From Thalassobacillus cyri (GTDB lineage Bacteria; Bacillota; Bacilli; Bacillales; Halobacillaceae), in NCBI RefSeq assembly GCF_900107755.1, contig NZ_FNQR01000003.1, forward strand, positions 62,001 through 126,000: a DNA stretch of 64,000 nt, written 5' to 3'. Below are positions 26,839-36,283 of this stretch, piece by piece. Each line of letters begins with the position of its first letter. Within the stretch, counting starts at the first letter, position 1. The notes below the pieces were generated by a model. The model was not told where the DNA came from. It saw only the letters and a program-made list of their open reading frames with translations, and did no database searches. The translations under genes were made by a program, and so were the position numbers.

Positions 26839-26853
26839 TTATAATTATTTTAA
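26839..26853 (+). promoter_or_regulatory. PerR-box-like operator
   Basis: TTATAATTATTTTAA matches the PerR/Fur-type box TTATAATNATTATAA in 14 of 15 positions (one mismatch), just downstream of the predicted start of transcription. It fits known PerR control of pfeT in Bacillus. Confidence 0.65.
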
Positions 26854-26864
26854 TTAAGAACACT

Positions 26865-26891
26865 GCTATCAATCCCCAATTGATAGCTTTT
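26865..26891 (+). terminator. Terminator-like hairpin in the 5' leader
   Basis: GCTATCAAT (26865-26873), loop CCCCA, ATTGATAGC (26879-26887), then TTTT. It lies between promoter and gene, so it could attenuate transcription. Confidence 0.45.
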
Positions 26892-26955
26892 ATCATTTAA
26901 ATCACCTAAATGATGTTGATTACTATTCTCAATTATAAAAAAGGAGTTGAGAAAT

Positions 26956-28893
26956 ATGAGTTCAGAAGCACGTGCCGTCAGCACCAAGCAAGTACCTGCA
27001 GCACATAAACAACAACCAATAATCTGGTGGGAGAAATTTAAAGAACATATCGAACTTATCGCTGCTATCGTTAGTGGTATCTTTATTATTACTGCCTGGA
27101 TCTTTGAAGGTTCGATGAGCTATAGGTTATTTGTAGCGCTTCATCTGTCTGCGTTCGTAATCGGGGGATTCGCAAAGGCAAAAGAAGGTATTGAAGAAAC
27201 GATTGAGAATAAAGAACTCAATGTGGAAATGCTGATGATTTTTGCTGCAGCCGGTTCTGCTATGATTGGTTATTGGACTGAAGGCGCTATTTTAATTTTC
27301 ATTTTTGCCTTAAGCGGCGCCTTAGAAACCTATACCATGAATAAAAGTCAGCGAGAAATATCTTCTCTGATGGATTTACAGCCAGAAGAGGCTTTACGTC
27401 TTCGTAACGGTAGAGAAGAACTAATTTCTGTAAAGGATCTTCAACTAGGGGATCATATCCTCATTAAAGCTGGCGAACGTGTACCATCCGATGGCAAAAT
27501 CATCAAAGGTAGAACGAGCCTGGATGAAAGTGCAATCACCGGGGAATCTGTTCCAGTAACAAAAGAAACAGACGGGGAAGTTTTCGCCGGTACGGTGAAT
27601 ATTAATGGCAGTATTACCGTAGAAATCACAAAACCATCGGATGAAACCCTATTCCAAAAAATCATCCAGCTTGTCCAATCCGCGCAAAGTGAGAAGTCAC
27701 CTTCCCAATTATTCATCGAACGATTTGAAGGTACTTATGTCAAAATCGTATTGATTGTCGTAGCATTAATGATGTTTTTGCCACACTTTCTATTTGGCTG
27801 GAGCTGGACCGACACGATTTACCGGGCCATGATTTTGTTAGTGGTTGCTTCACCATGTGCGCTGGTCGCATCCATCATGCCCGCCACGTTATCTGCTATC
27901 TCTAACGGAGCGCGGAACGGCGTATTATTCAAAGGTGGTGTCCATTTGGAAAACCTGTCCCACTTGAAAGCGATCGCTTTTGACAAGACAGGTACATTAA
28001 CAAAAGGAAAGCCGGAAGTGACCGATGTCTATTTCCGTTCTGATCAGGAATCCGCTAAAGTGTTATCCGTTTTAGCATCCATCGAGCGCGAATCCAACCA
28101 CCCGTTGGCTCAGGCAATCGTCAACTACACCGATACCCTTCCAGACATAGAAAGAATGGAAATTACAAATATGCAGGACTTGGCTGGAAACGGTGTAACA
28201 GCTGAAGTAGACGAAGTTACCTGGAAAATCGGAAAGCCTGGATTCTTAGGGAAAGATGCGGCAGAAACATTTCATAATGGTGTTTTAGAAACATTGGCAC
28301 AGCAAGGTAAAACAGTAGTATTCATCGGGGACGATGAAGGAATCGCCGGAGTTGTCGCTTTGAAGGATACGGTCCGTAAAGAAACAAAAGATGCCATTAA
28401 AGTATTACAGAAGCACGGGATATACACAGTCATGCTGACAGGAGATAACGAAACGACCGCTAAAGCAATTGCAAAAGAAGCCGGCCTGGATAATTACGTC
28501 GCGGAATGTATGCCTGAAGAAAAAGTCGAACAAGTGAAGATATTGCGTAATACCTTCGAAAATGTCGGGATGGTCGGAGATGGAATTAATGATGCTCCTG
28601 CTCTTGCGACGGCGAACGTGGGTATCGCCATGGGAGAAGGAACCGACGTGGCATTAGAAACAGCAGACATCGTTTTGATGAAAAATGACTTACCAAAAAT
28701 TGCAAATGCCATTAAACTTTCCGAACGCATGAACAAGATCGTGAGACAAAATGTTGTCTTTTCAATCCTTGTGATTATGGTCCTTATCATTTCCAACTTT
28801 CTGCAATTATTGGACCTTCCTTTGGGTGTCATCGGCCATGAGGGAAGCACCATACTCGTCATCCTAAACGGCTTGCGCTTGTTGAAAACCTAA
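26956..28893 (+). CDS. pfeT: P1B-type metal-transporting ATPase, PfeT/ZosA-like
   Basis: A 645 aa heavy-metal P-type ATPase of the P1B4 kind. It has no N-terminal CxxC metal domain. The TM metal site is SPC (VVASPCALVAS) rather than CPC. Catalytic motifs are DKTGTLTKG (phospho-Asp), TGES, HP (ESNHPLAQ) and GDGINDAPALA. The SPC site and sequence match B. subtilis PfeT (formerly ZosA/YkvW), a PerR-regulated Fe2+ exporter; Zn2+ or Co2+ transport is also possible. ATG 26956 has AAGGAG 9 nt upstream. A PerR-like box lies upstream. Confidence 0.85.
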   Translation: MSSEARAVSTKQVPAAHKQQPIIWWEKFKEHIELIAAIVSGIFIITAWIFEGSMSYRLFVALHLSAFVIGGFAKAKEGIEETIENKELNVEMLMIFAAAGSAMIGYWTEGAILIFIFALSGALETYTMNKSQREISSLMDLQPEEALRLRNGREELISVKDLQLGDHILIKAGERVPSDGKIIKGRTSLDESAITGESVPVTKETDGEVFAGTVNINGSITVEITKPSDETLFQKIIQLVQSAQSEKSPSQLFIERFEGTYVKIVLIVVALMMFLPHFLFGWSWTDTIYRAMILLVVASPCALVASIMPATLSAISNGARNGVLFKGGVHLENLSHLKAIAFDKTGTLTKGKPEVTDVYFRSDQESAKVLSVLASIERESNHPLAQAIVNYTDTLPDIERMEITNMQDLAGNGVTAEVDEVTWKIGKPGFLGKDAAETFHNGVLETLAQQGKTVVFIGDDEGIAGVVALKDTVRKETKDAIKVLQKHGIYTVMLTGDNETTAKAIAKEAGLDNYVAECMPEEKVEQVKILRNTFENVGMVGDGINDAPALATANVGIAMGEGTDVALETADIVLMKNDLPKIANAIKLSERMNKIVRQNVVFSILVIMVLIISNFLQLLDLPLGVIGHEGSTILVILNGLRLLKT

Positions 28894-29020
28894 ATGAATA
28901 AGTTTACTCCTTAAAAAATTGCGTGTTAGGATTTTGAAGTATAGAGGCTGGTGGAACTCCTCATGGATTCCCCGGCTGTCATAATACTTTAAAAATTTCA
29001 ATTTCCTACTTGCCAAAATA

Positions 29021-29050
29021 AAGGGCTCCCTCTTAGGAAGCCCTTCTTTT
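29021..29050. terminator. Bidirectional terminator
   Basis: AAGGGCTCCC (29021-29030), 5-nt loop, GGAAGCCCTT (29036-29045), then CTTTT. T-run also on the minus strand, so it may serve both the P1B ATPase and the 36 aa gene. The 28894-29020 gap holds nothing else I recognise. Confidence 0.75.
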
Positions 29051-29159
29051 AATGGAATTTATTCTGCTTATTCGCGGAACTGCTAGTTTTGTGCTTTGGT
29101 GCGTCACTCTTTTGTTTTTTATTGTTCTTATTATTATGGTTTTGTTTATTATCACTCAT
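29049..29159 (-). CDS. Very small Lys/Asn-rich protein, 36 aa
   Basis: ATG 29159 has AAAGGAG 10 nt upstream, and a terminator follows the stop directly. The product begins MSDNKQNHNNKNNKKQ and is almost entirely Asn, Lys, Gln, Ser and His, with no hydrophobic core. This composition resembles short spore-associated or nucleic-acid-binding peptides of Bacillus; that is inference. The opposite-strand ORF over the same bases lacks a ribosome binding site. Confidence 0.5.
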   Translation of the reverse strand: MSDNKQNHNNKNNKKQKSDAPKHKTSSSANKQNKFH

Positions 29160-29229
29160 AACTCTGCCACTCCTTTGCCGAATTTGCTCTTAGTTTCCAC
29201 ACGATTGGCAGTAACTATTCCTGGCTATC

Positions 29230-30057
29230 TCAGGAATGAATGCCAAGTTTTCTCCGGCGTAGTATCGCATTAATTTCCCCGCCTAAAATAATGATGATCC
29301 CTGACAGATAAAACCAGATCATCAGGACAATAAACCCACCCAGACTTCCATAAGTAGCTGAGTAGTTTCCCATACTGGTGACGTAAAAGGAAAATAATAA
29401 GGAAACAATCTGCCACCCGATGGTAGCAAAAACCGCTCCTGGAAAAGCATGTTTAATCTTGATATATTTGTTCGGTGCCAGCATATATAAAAACATCAAT
29501 ACAACAAAAAAGATAATCGATGATATCACCCAGCGCAACGCATTCCAAAGTTCGAGAAAACCTGCCGATAGTCCGAAGATAGAAAACAAATAAACGCCAA
29601 TCATTTTCCCGAAGACAGGGAGTAAAAATGCAACAGCGATGACCCCGATCATCGAAACCGTCAATACAATCGCAATGATCCTTCCAACGACCGGTGAACG
29701 GCTTTCTTCCACTTCATAAGCACGATTGAATGCCCGCATAATAGAATTTACTCCATTTGATGCAGACCATAACGTACCAATTATTCCAATTGATAGCAAA
29801 CCACCATTCTGGTTTTCCATAAGTTCTGTCAAGTTTTCCTGGATCAGCGTGTAGGTTTCCGGCGGGGCGTATGTATGAATAAAGACTAACAACCTTTCCT
29901 GAGACAAGCGCATATAACCTAAAAGAGTGACGAGGAATATCATAAAAGGAAATAATGATAATAAAAAGAAGTAGGACAGTTGGGCGGCCATCCCGCTGAT
30001 ATCATCCTTGTTGAAGCTTGCACCTACCTCTTTTATCATACTAAATAGACCCTTCAT
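29230..30057 (-). CDS. YihY/BrkB family membrane protein
   Basis: A 275 aa integral membrane protein with six helices of the YihY/virulence factor BrkB family, once annotated as ribonuclease BN. Conserved segments are AAQLSYFFLLSLFPF near the N terminus, LWSASNGVNSIMRAFNRAYEVEE and YGSLGGFIVLMIWFYLSG near the end. Biochemical role unknown. Start ATG 30057 after AGGAGAGG. Last of three genes with the LMW phosphatase and YtxH-like protein, 30 nt downstream of the latter. Confidence 0.88.
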   Translation of the reverse strand: MKGLFSMIKEVGASFNKDDISGMAAQLSYFFLLSLFPFMIFLVTLLGYMRLSQERLLVFIHTYAPPETYTLIQENLTELMENQNGGLLSIGIIGTLWSASNGVNSIMRAFNRAYEVEESRSPVVGRIIAIVLTVSMIGVIAVAFLLPVFGKMIGVYLFSIFGLSAGFLELWNALRWVISSIIFFVVLMFLYMLAPNKYIKIKHAFPGAVFATIGWQIVSLLFSFYVTSMGNYSATYGSLGGFIVLMIWFYLSGIIIILGGEINAILRRRKLGIHS

Positions 30058-30087
30058 GATATCCCTCTCCTAACCATAAACACTCTG

Positions 30088-30420
30088 TTATGATATGTCC
30101 CGGTGATCCGCTATTTTTTCAACATCCTTTTCTATTTCTTTTTCCCATTCGCTTACCTTATCAAGCAATGCTTCTACTTTATTCAATACTTCCAGCACAT
30201 CTTTCGCTCCATCTGCAAGACGATTAGTCAATTGATTGTATTGGAGTCGCAGCTGTCGGATTGCTTCCGATGGGTTTGACGAATAACTCCTGGCAGATCT
30301 GCCCGCTTGTTTCGTGCTGTCCCAAACATAATTCCTTGTGTGCTTGTCCAGTAATGTCACAGCACCTCCTAAAACAGCGCCGATCATTACCCCTTTCCAA
30401 AACTTATGCTCTTCCATCAT
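30088..30420 (-). CDS. YtxH-like protein with coiled coil, 110 aa
   Basis: One N-terminal glycine-rich hydrophobic segment (WKGVMIGAVLGGAVTLL, residues ~8-24) followed by a long helical, charged region (LRLQYNQLTNRLADGAKDVLEVLNKVEALLDKVSEWEKEIEKD) that should form a coiled coil. This is the layout of YtxH-domain proteins. ATG 30420 is 8 nt after AAAGGAGG; ATG 30417 is an alternative. The start is 3 nt from the phosphatase stop, so translation is coupled. Role unknown. Confidence 0.65.
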   Translation of the reverse strand: MMEEHKFWKGVMIGAVLGGAVTLLDKHTRNYVWDSTKQAGRSARSYSSNPSEAIRQLRLQYNQLTNRLADGAKDVLEVLNKVEALLDKVSEWEKEIEKDVEKIADHRDIS

Positions 30421-30423
30421 TCC

Positions 30424-30903
30424 CTATTCCTCCTTTGATAAATGGTGCTTTTGTTTTATTTTATATAAAAGCTCCCGACACCCTGTTGAAACAAGTTCAT
30501 ATACATACTCAAAATTGCCGGTAAAAAATGGGTCCGGCACATCTTTCACTTCTGAGTCCGGAATAAAGTCCAGCAGTCGGGCTACGGTCACCTCATCACT
30601 TTTACGGATACCCGCCATATCTGTAACATTTTTGGCATCCATGGCAATTAAGTAATCAAACTCGTCCCAATCCTTTTCATGAATTTGCCTGGCAGCCATT
30701 CCTTCATAAGAAATATCATACTGTTCTAAAACGCCTCTAGTCCCTTCATGTGGAAGATCACCCACATGCCAATGGCCTACACCTGCCGAATCTACATTTA
30801 TTTCCGATTCCAAACCTTCTTTTTTAATAAGATCCCGAAAAATCGCTTCTGCCATCGGTGATCGACAGATATTTCCTAAACAGACGAATAAAACATTTAT
30901 CAT
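30424..30903 (-). CDS. Low molecular weight protein-tyrosine phosphatase, YfkJ-like
   Basis: A 160 aa cytoplasmic phosphatase. The P-loop C-X5-R-S is VCLGNICRSPMAEAI at residues ~7-21, and the general-acid Asp is in the C-terminal DVPDPFFTGNFEYVYE. It matches the B. subtilis YfkJ type better than YwlE by length, which is inference. Start ATG 30903 has GGGAG 8 nt upstream; a longer frame lacks support. First gene of a unit with the YtxH- and YihY-like membrane genes. Confidence 0.85.
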   Translation of the reverse strand: MINVLFVCLGNICRSPMAEAIFRDLIKKEGLESEINVDSAGVGHWHVGDLPHEGTRGVLEQYDISYEGMAARQIHEKDWDEFDYLIAMDAKNVTDMAGIRKSDEVTVARLLDFIPDSEVKDVPDPFFTGNFEYVYELVSTGCRELLYKIKQKHHLSKEE

Positions 30904-31084
30904 TATTTCTTCTCCCCCAATACCTTTCATTTTATAGCACACAAATATTGTATATAAGCGCCCAATACCCCCATATTACAGGTAAAAAACCGCTTTCTCA
31001 TCCACTATTATACCCAAAATAGCTTGACATTTCTCCAAAGTTTTCGGAATATTTTATATATACGAAAAAAAGGGGGTAATCATC

Positions 31085-32455
31085 ATGCAAGATGTCTTAA
31101 GTAACATCTCCGGCATTGTGTGGGGTCCTGTGCTATTGATTTTACTTGTCGGTACAGGTATCTACCTGACACTTCGGCTTGGATTCTTACAGTTCTCAGC
31201 ACTTCCCTATGCGTTGAAGCTCGCATTCAGTCCGGGGAAACAGGACAAGAATTCGAAAGGGGATATTTCCCACTATCAAGCCTTGACCACAGCCATGGCG
31301 GCAACTATTGGAACCGGTAACATCGCGGGAGTTGCGACTGCAGTCGTACTCGGCGGTCCTGGTGCCGTGTTCTGGATGTGGATTACAGCCATTTTTGGGA
31401 TGGCGACTAAATATGCAGAGGCAGTATTGGCGGTCAAATATCGTACCACCGATAAATACGGAAACATGTCTGGCGGCCCGATGTATTACTTAGACCGTGG
31501 CCTGAAAATGAAAGGGCTTGGTAAAACACTCGGTATACTATTTGCTATCTTTGGTGCTATCGCTGCATTCGGTATTGGAAACATGGTACAGTCCAATTCC
31601 GTTTCTGATGCTCTCCAATCAACTTTCTCCGTCCCTACGTGGATTACCGGGTTGATTCTTACAATACTGGCTGCCCTGGTACTACTTGGTGGAATCAAAA
31701 GCATTGGTAAAGTAACCGCATTCTTTGTACCGATCATGGCGATATTTTATGTCATTGGGGCACTTATTATTATCATCACTAATTTTCAACTTGTTCCCGC
31801 TGCATTTGGGACTATATTCAATGACGCATTCACGGGAAGTGCCGTAGGAGGCGGGTTATTAGGTACAGCTATCCGTTTCGGTGTCGCTCGAGGCGTGTTC
31901 TCGAACGAAGCGGGTCTAGGTTCCGCCCCGATTGCTGCCGCTGCAGCAAAAACCGACTACCCTGGACGTCAGGCTTTAGTATCCATGACCCAGGTTTTGA
32001 TCGATACAATCATTGTTTGTACAATGACTGGTTTGACCATCGTCATGGCCGGCCAATATGGCAATGGCGATTTGGATGGAGCTGATTTGACTACTGCTTC
32101 CTTCTCCATTTTCTTAGGTGATTTTGGCGGTTATATCGTATCACTCGGTCTTGTTTTCTTCGCCTTTTCTACCATTGTCGGCTGGTCTTATTATGGTGAA
32201 AAATGCTTCGGATTCTTGACGAAGGACCGCGCACTGCCGCTTTATAAAATTGCATTCGTTTTATTCGTTTTCGTCGGTGCCGTACAAGAGTTGGGTATTG
32301 TTTGGACATTTGCAGATATTATGAACGGATTGATGGCGTTCCCTAACTTAATCGGTCTCCTGCTTCTTTCCGGGGTAGTAGCAGCCGAAACCAAGCGTTT
32401 CATGAAAGTCGCTAAGGAAGAAAAGCGGCAAGAGAAACAATCTTCCTATTCCTAA
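31085..32455 (+). CDS. Alanine/glycine:cation symporter (AGCS), AlsT-like
   Basis: A 456 aa sodium-coupled amino acid carrier with about 11 helices. AGCS family signatures are YQALTTAMAATIGTGNIAGVATAV, the GPGAVFWMW loop, MSGGPMYYLDRGL and VARGVFSNEAGLGSAPIAAAAAKT. Likely Ala or Gly import; some Bacillus homologues (AlsT) carry Gln. Start ATG 31085 follows AAAGGGGG; TTGACA at 31023 is a possible -35. The Lys/Glu-rich C-terminal tail is cytoplasmic. Confidence 0.88.
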   Translation: MQDVLSNISGIVWGPVLLILLVGTGIYLTLRLGFLQFSALPYALKLAFSPGKQDKNSKGDISHYQALTTAMAATIGTGNIAGVATAVVLGGPGAVFWMWITAIFGMATKYAEAVLAVKYRTTDKYGNMSGGPMYYLDRGLKMKGLGKTLGILFAIFGAIAAFGIGNMVQSNSVSDALQSTFSVPTWITGLILTILAALVLLGGIKSIGKVTAFFVPIMAIFYVIGALIIIITNFQLVPAAFGTIFNDAFTGSAVGGGLLGTAIRFGVARGVFSNEAGLGSAPIAAAAAKTDYPGRQALVSMTQVLIDTIIVCTMTGLTIVMAGQYGNGDLDGADLTTASFSIFLGDFGGYIVSLGLVFFAFSTIVGWSYYGEKCFGFLTKDRALPLYKIAFVLFVFVGAVQELGIVWTFADIMNGLMAFPNLIGLLLLSGVVAAETKRFMKVAKEEKRQEKQSSYS

Positions 32456-32481
32456 TCAAAGCAAAATTTTATGCTTAAAAT

Positions 32482-32508
32482 AAAGCAATGCCAGCCTGGC
32501 GTTGCTTT
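32482..32508. terminator. Terminator between convergent genes
   Basis: AAAGCAATGCCA (32482-32493) pairs with TGGCGTTGCTTT (32497-32508) with one G-T mismatch; its end overlaps the stop of the minus-strand cyclic-di-GMP gene. Confidence 0.75.
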
Positions 32509-34704
32509 ATTTGGTCTTGTGATAGATATAATGGTTTCTTTTTGTCAATAAGCTTTCAAATTCAGCTGGCGGGAGCGGCTTACTGAAATGATACCCTTGG
32601 TAATGATCGCATCCATTCTGCTCAAGAAACCCAAGTATAGCAGGTTTTTCTACACCTTCTCCTACTACTTCGAGTTTAAACGTGTGACCCAGTTGAATCA
32701 TAGCCTTTACAATTTCCGCATCACTTGGATCTGTACCGATATCCTTGATAAAAGATTGGTCGATTTTCAAGTAGTTGATCGGAAATTTACGCAAATAACC
32801 CAAAGAAGAGTACCCTGTTCCAAAATCATCAATGACAGTGCGATTCCCAGCCTTCTCAGCTCCTGCATCGTCCTGATGCATGCTTCTGTATTCTGCATGA
32901 TACTATTTTCAGTGATTTCAATTTCCAAAAATTCAGCTGGCATACCCGTCTTCTCTAATACTTTTTGGACACGACCAGCAAATTCATGACGCTGGATTTC
33001 TTCTGCTGACACATTGATGGCTACGCGCTCCGGTGCATATCCCTTTTCTATCCACTCTTGATTCTGGCGGCAAGCTTCATACAGTACCCACTCTCCCAAC
33101 TGGACAATCAGCCCGGTCTCTTCGGCAATAGGGATGAATTTCCCTGGGGAAATAAAACCTCTTTGAGGATGATTCCATCGGACCAAAGCTTCCATCCCGC
33201 TGATCACCCCCGAGCGGACATCTATTTTAGGCTGGTAATACAGCATTAATTCTTTTTTACTGATAGCCTCACGTAAATCCCCTTCCAAAGAAACCAGTTC
33301 ATTATAATATGCATTCATAGAAGCAGTATAAAAAAGTAAACTCTGGCGTCCACTCAATTTACAATAATGCATGGCGATATCAGCATTCCCAATCAATTTA
33401 CCTGCAGTCATACCTCTCCCGGAGTACTGTGCAATCCCGATACTGGTTGTTATGAAGAATTTTTTCCCCATCATAAGGATAGGTTTGCTGACCTGGTCTA
33501 AAATCGCCTCGCCGAGCTCACGTGCGATTTTTTTCGATGTCACCTGTTCTGAGATGACAAGAAACTCATCTCCCCCAAGGCGGTACAGTTCTCCTTTTCC
33601 TTTGATGGCTTCCTTGATACGAGCACCCATCAACTGGATGACCTCATCCCCTGCCGTATGTCCAAGAGCATCATTAACATATTTAAAGCGATCCAAATCA
33701 CATAAGAAAATGGCAAGCGGCGTCTCCTGCTTTTCCGCATGAAAAATCTTAACTTCTAAATCCTCTTGTACTTTTCTCCTGTTAGGCAAATCGGTCAATG
33801 GATCGTGATAGGCCATATGCCTGACTCTTAACTCTGCTTCCGCGTGCACGGTAATATCCACGGAAGAACCAATTATCTCTACTACTTCCCCATTCTGGCG
33901 GATTGGTGCAAGCGTCGAATAAAGATAACGATTCTTCAGCTTATGTTTATATGTAATATGTTCACCAGCAAATGCCTGATTGTATTTGTCTTTCAGGTAA
34001 GCAGCCTTGACAGGATCAAAAATTTCTTCCAGCTTTTTACCTTTCACATAAGAAGTAGTCAGTCCTAAATCCCTGGCCAGCTTTCCTTCATACATCGTAA
34101 AATGATAATAATCATTTTGATGATGCTGCACCTTAAATACCATGTTCATCAAAGCTTCTACGGTACGTTGAAAATCATTTTCCACCTGATCAGCCAAGCT
34201 CGCTTCCATTTGCTTGGCATCCGTTATATCTGAGCGAAAAGCAATGAAGGAATAAGGCCTCCCCTCTGCTGTCAGCAAGGGAACAATCGTAGTTTTCACC
34301 CAAAAAATCTCCCCTGATTTTTTCCGGTTGCATATATTCCCATTCCACACATTACCTTGTAATATTTCAGACCATAATTCTTTATAAAAAGCAGGAGGAT
34401 GCTGTTTAGATTTTAATAGTCGATGGGTGTTCCCTATTAGTTCTCTTCGATTGTATTGGGTAAGGGAGCAAAACTGATCATCCGCATAAATGATTCTTCC
34501 TTTTATGTCAGTAACTGTGATAGTCAGGGCTTGTTCCATTGCATATTTAAGATCATGGTACTTGTTCAGGTACCCATGTACCAGCGCTTCTAATTCATCG
34601 ATCGTTTCTCGTACCTGCTCATCCTTGATGTGATAGTTTAAACTTTCAAGCAAACGCTTAAATTTTGTACGATCATTCGAAGTATCCAAGTTCAAAATGT
34701 TCAT
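32507..34704 (-). pseudogene. PAS-PAS-GGDEF-EAL protein with a frameshift in the EAL domain
   Basis: Cyclic-di-GMP synthase/phosphodiesterase of ~730 aa when the frame is restored. Domains: PAS (~55-170), PAS (~180-290), GGDEF with intact RLGGDEFL (~377-381), EAL with intact G-M-E-A-L (~505-507). Around 32833-32835 one base is missing: frame 1 reads IALS-LMILEQG and stops at 32767, while frame 2 continues as VIDDFGTGYSSLGYLRKF to the natural end at 32507. The Asp-Asp of DDFGTG is a catalytic metal ligand, so the first-frame product (645 aa) keeps GGDEF but should lack phosphodiesterase activity. A sequencing error cannot be excluded. Start ATG 34704; TTG 34743 is an alternative. Confidence 0.85.
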
Positions 34705-34779
34705 GGTATCCACCTTTACCCAATATTCGTTATGATTCGACAATCTTTCCTTAAGTATAAACGAATGTACCCATTAAAA

Positions 34780-34810
34780 AAAGCCTACTACCACTTAGGA
34801 GTAAGCTTTT
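34780..34810 (-). terminator. Terminator of the SRAP gene
   Basis: AAAGCCTACT and AGTAAGCTTT (one mismatch), followed on the minus strand by TTTTTT. The gap 34811-34896 holds nothing else. Confidence 0.65.
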
Positions 34811-34896
34811 ATACAGTCCTATAACCTATAATAATTTTCTTCTCAACTATGAAAAAGGTGATTTTATGACTATGTGATGCTGGATGTTTTTCCATA

Positions 34897-35562
34897 TCAG
34901 GCAATCGGTTTGATACATTCGGGATCATCGTTCTTTGGGGAGTTGACAATATCGCTGACATCGTAGGCATCCAGCTCATCTGTCTTAAGCTGACTGATAA
35001 AACCGGCAGCCTCATCTGCCCCCCATTTTACCGGCTCGATCCATTCTTCTTGTTTTTCATGCGGCAGGATAACCGGCATCCGGTCATGAATCGGTGACAT
35101 AAATTCGTTTGCTTCCTTTGTTAAAATAGTGCACGTGAACATATCCTCTTCATCTTTTCCCCACTTATCCCATAAGCCAGCAAAGGCAAACAATTTCCTA
35201 TCCTTCGGGGAAATCCGCTTTGCCTGCTTCCCCTCGTCGGTACGTTGCCATTCATAAAAACTGTCCGCCACGATCAAGCATCGCCTTTTAGCCATAAGCT
35301 GCTTGAAGCTGGGCTTTTCATGTGCTGTCTCGCTACGTGCATTGATCACCTTATAGCCGATTTTCGGATCCTTCGCCCAGAATGGCACCAATCCCCATTT
35401 CAGGAAGCCTGCCCTTTTTTCCTTGCCATCATGGATAATGGCAAGCACTTTCTGGCCAGGTGCGATATTATACCTGGGTTCATAATTCGGTATTTTGTGA
35501 TCAAGCCCAAACTCCTTCAGAATTTCCACTTCTTCTGCTAACAATGTATAACGTCCGCACAT
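34897..35562 (-). CDS. SOS response-associated peptidase (SRAP/YedK/HMCES family)
   Basis: A 221 aa protein that crosslinks to abasic sites in single-stranded DNA and shields them. After removal of Met1, Cys2 of MCGRY is the catalytic residue. Other active-site elements are the NARSET strand, SFYEW with catalytic Glu (~105) and SPIHDRMPVIL with the conserved His (~160). Single-gene unit with AAGGAG before ATG 35562. No LexA box was noticed just upstream. Confidence 0.9.
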   Translation of the reverse strand: MCGRYTLLAEEVEILKEFGLDHKIPNYEPRYNIAPGQKVLAIIHDGKEKRAGFLKWGLVPFWAKDPKIGYKVINARSETAHEKPSFKQLMAKRRCLIVADSFYEWQRTDEGKQAKRISPKDRKLFAFAGLWDKWGKDEEDMFTCTILTKEANEFMSPIHDRMPVILPHEKQEEWIEPVKWGADEAAGFISQLKTDELDAYDVSDIVNSPKNDDPECIKPIA

Positions 35563-35584
35563 TTACACAGTCTCCTTCCTTTGA

Positions 35585-36253
35585 TTAACTTTCACTTTTT
35601 TCTGTCGATAACCCATACATCAAAAAGTGGATCGTGCGATCTATTTCCTCCTCATCATTCCAATTCACATCAGGCATAACAATAAACCTTGTGATTAAAA
35701 AGCCAATGATCGTAGTCATGGTAAACCTGATGATAGTCTCTGATGGATAGGCAATCAGCTTGCCATTCTCCTGATAATATTTGACCGCTTCGTCGAACTT
35801 CGGGAATACTTCACGTCGGAATACTTCCTGATAGGATTGCTGGATTTCTGTATGGAAGGCCATTTCCTGAAGAAGTATTTTCAGTAATGGTATATTATTC
35901 TTTACAAATTCAAAGCGGTTCATAATTAATTTTCGCAACAGCTGTTCGTAATCAGGAGTTTTTTCATTGAATACTTGATTGACAAAATGTGTTGCAAAGA
36001 ATGGGACCGCAAATTTTGTGATTACCGGGGTCACTATTGAAAAAAGCAGTTCTTTCTTGGTTTTGAAATGACGGAAAATCGTCCCTTCAGCTACACCAGC
36101 TTTTTTTGCTATTTCACTCGTTGACGTAGAAGCATAGCCTTTTTCTGCAAAAATCTCAATAGCAGCTTCCAGTATCCTCGCTTGTTTCGGGGTCAGCTCA
36201 TCTTCTTTTTCGCCCGCTTCTATTAACTGATTCAAGTAGTTTTTTTCATCCAT
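35585..36253 (-). CDS. TetR/AcrR family transcriptional regulator
   Basis: A 222 aa repressor. The HTH is residues ~22-68 ([44 protein letters not shown]), followed by a helical ligand-binding domain. It lies 30 nt downstream of the ABC-2 permease gene on the same strand. It probably represses its own exporter operon through the two TGAGTGA palindromes at 38055-38117. The signal molecule is unknown. Confidence 0.88.
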   Translation of the reverse strand: MDEKNYLNQLIEAGEKEDELTPKQARILEAAIEIFAEKGYASTSTSEIAKKAGVAEGTIFRHFKTKKELLFSIVTPVITKFAVPFFATHFVNQVFNEKTPDYEQLLRKLIMNRFEFVKNNIPLLKILLQEMAFHTEIQQSYQEVFRREVFPKFDEAVKYYQENGKLIAYPSETIIRFTMTTIIGFLITRFIVMPDVNWNDEEEIDRTIHFLMYGLSTEKSES

Positions 36254-36283
36254 CGCTGTCCGCCCCCCTCTTGTTACCTATCA

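Noticed and set aside
29052-29273. 73-codon plus-strand ORF with a hydrophobic start
   Set aside because: No ribosome binding site and it directly follows a terminator; the minus-strand 36 aa gene over the same bases has good signals.
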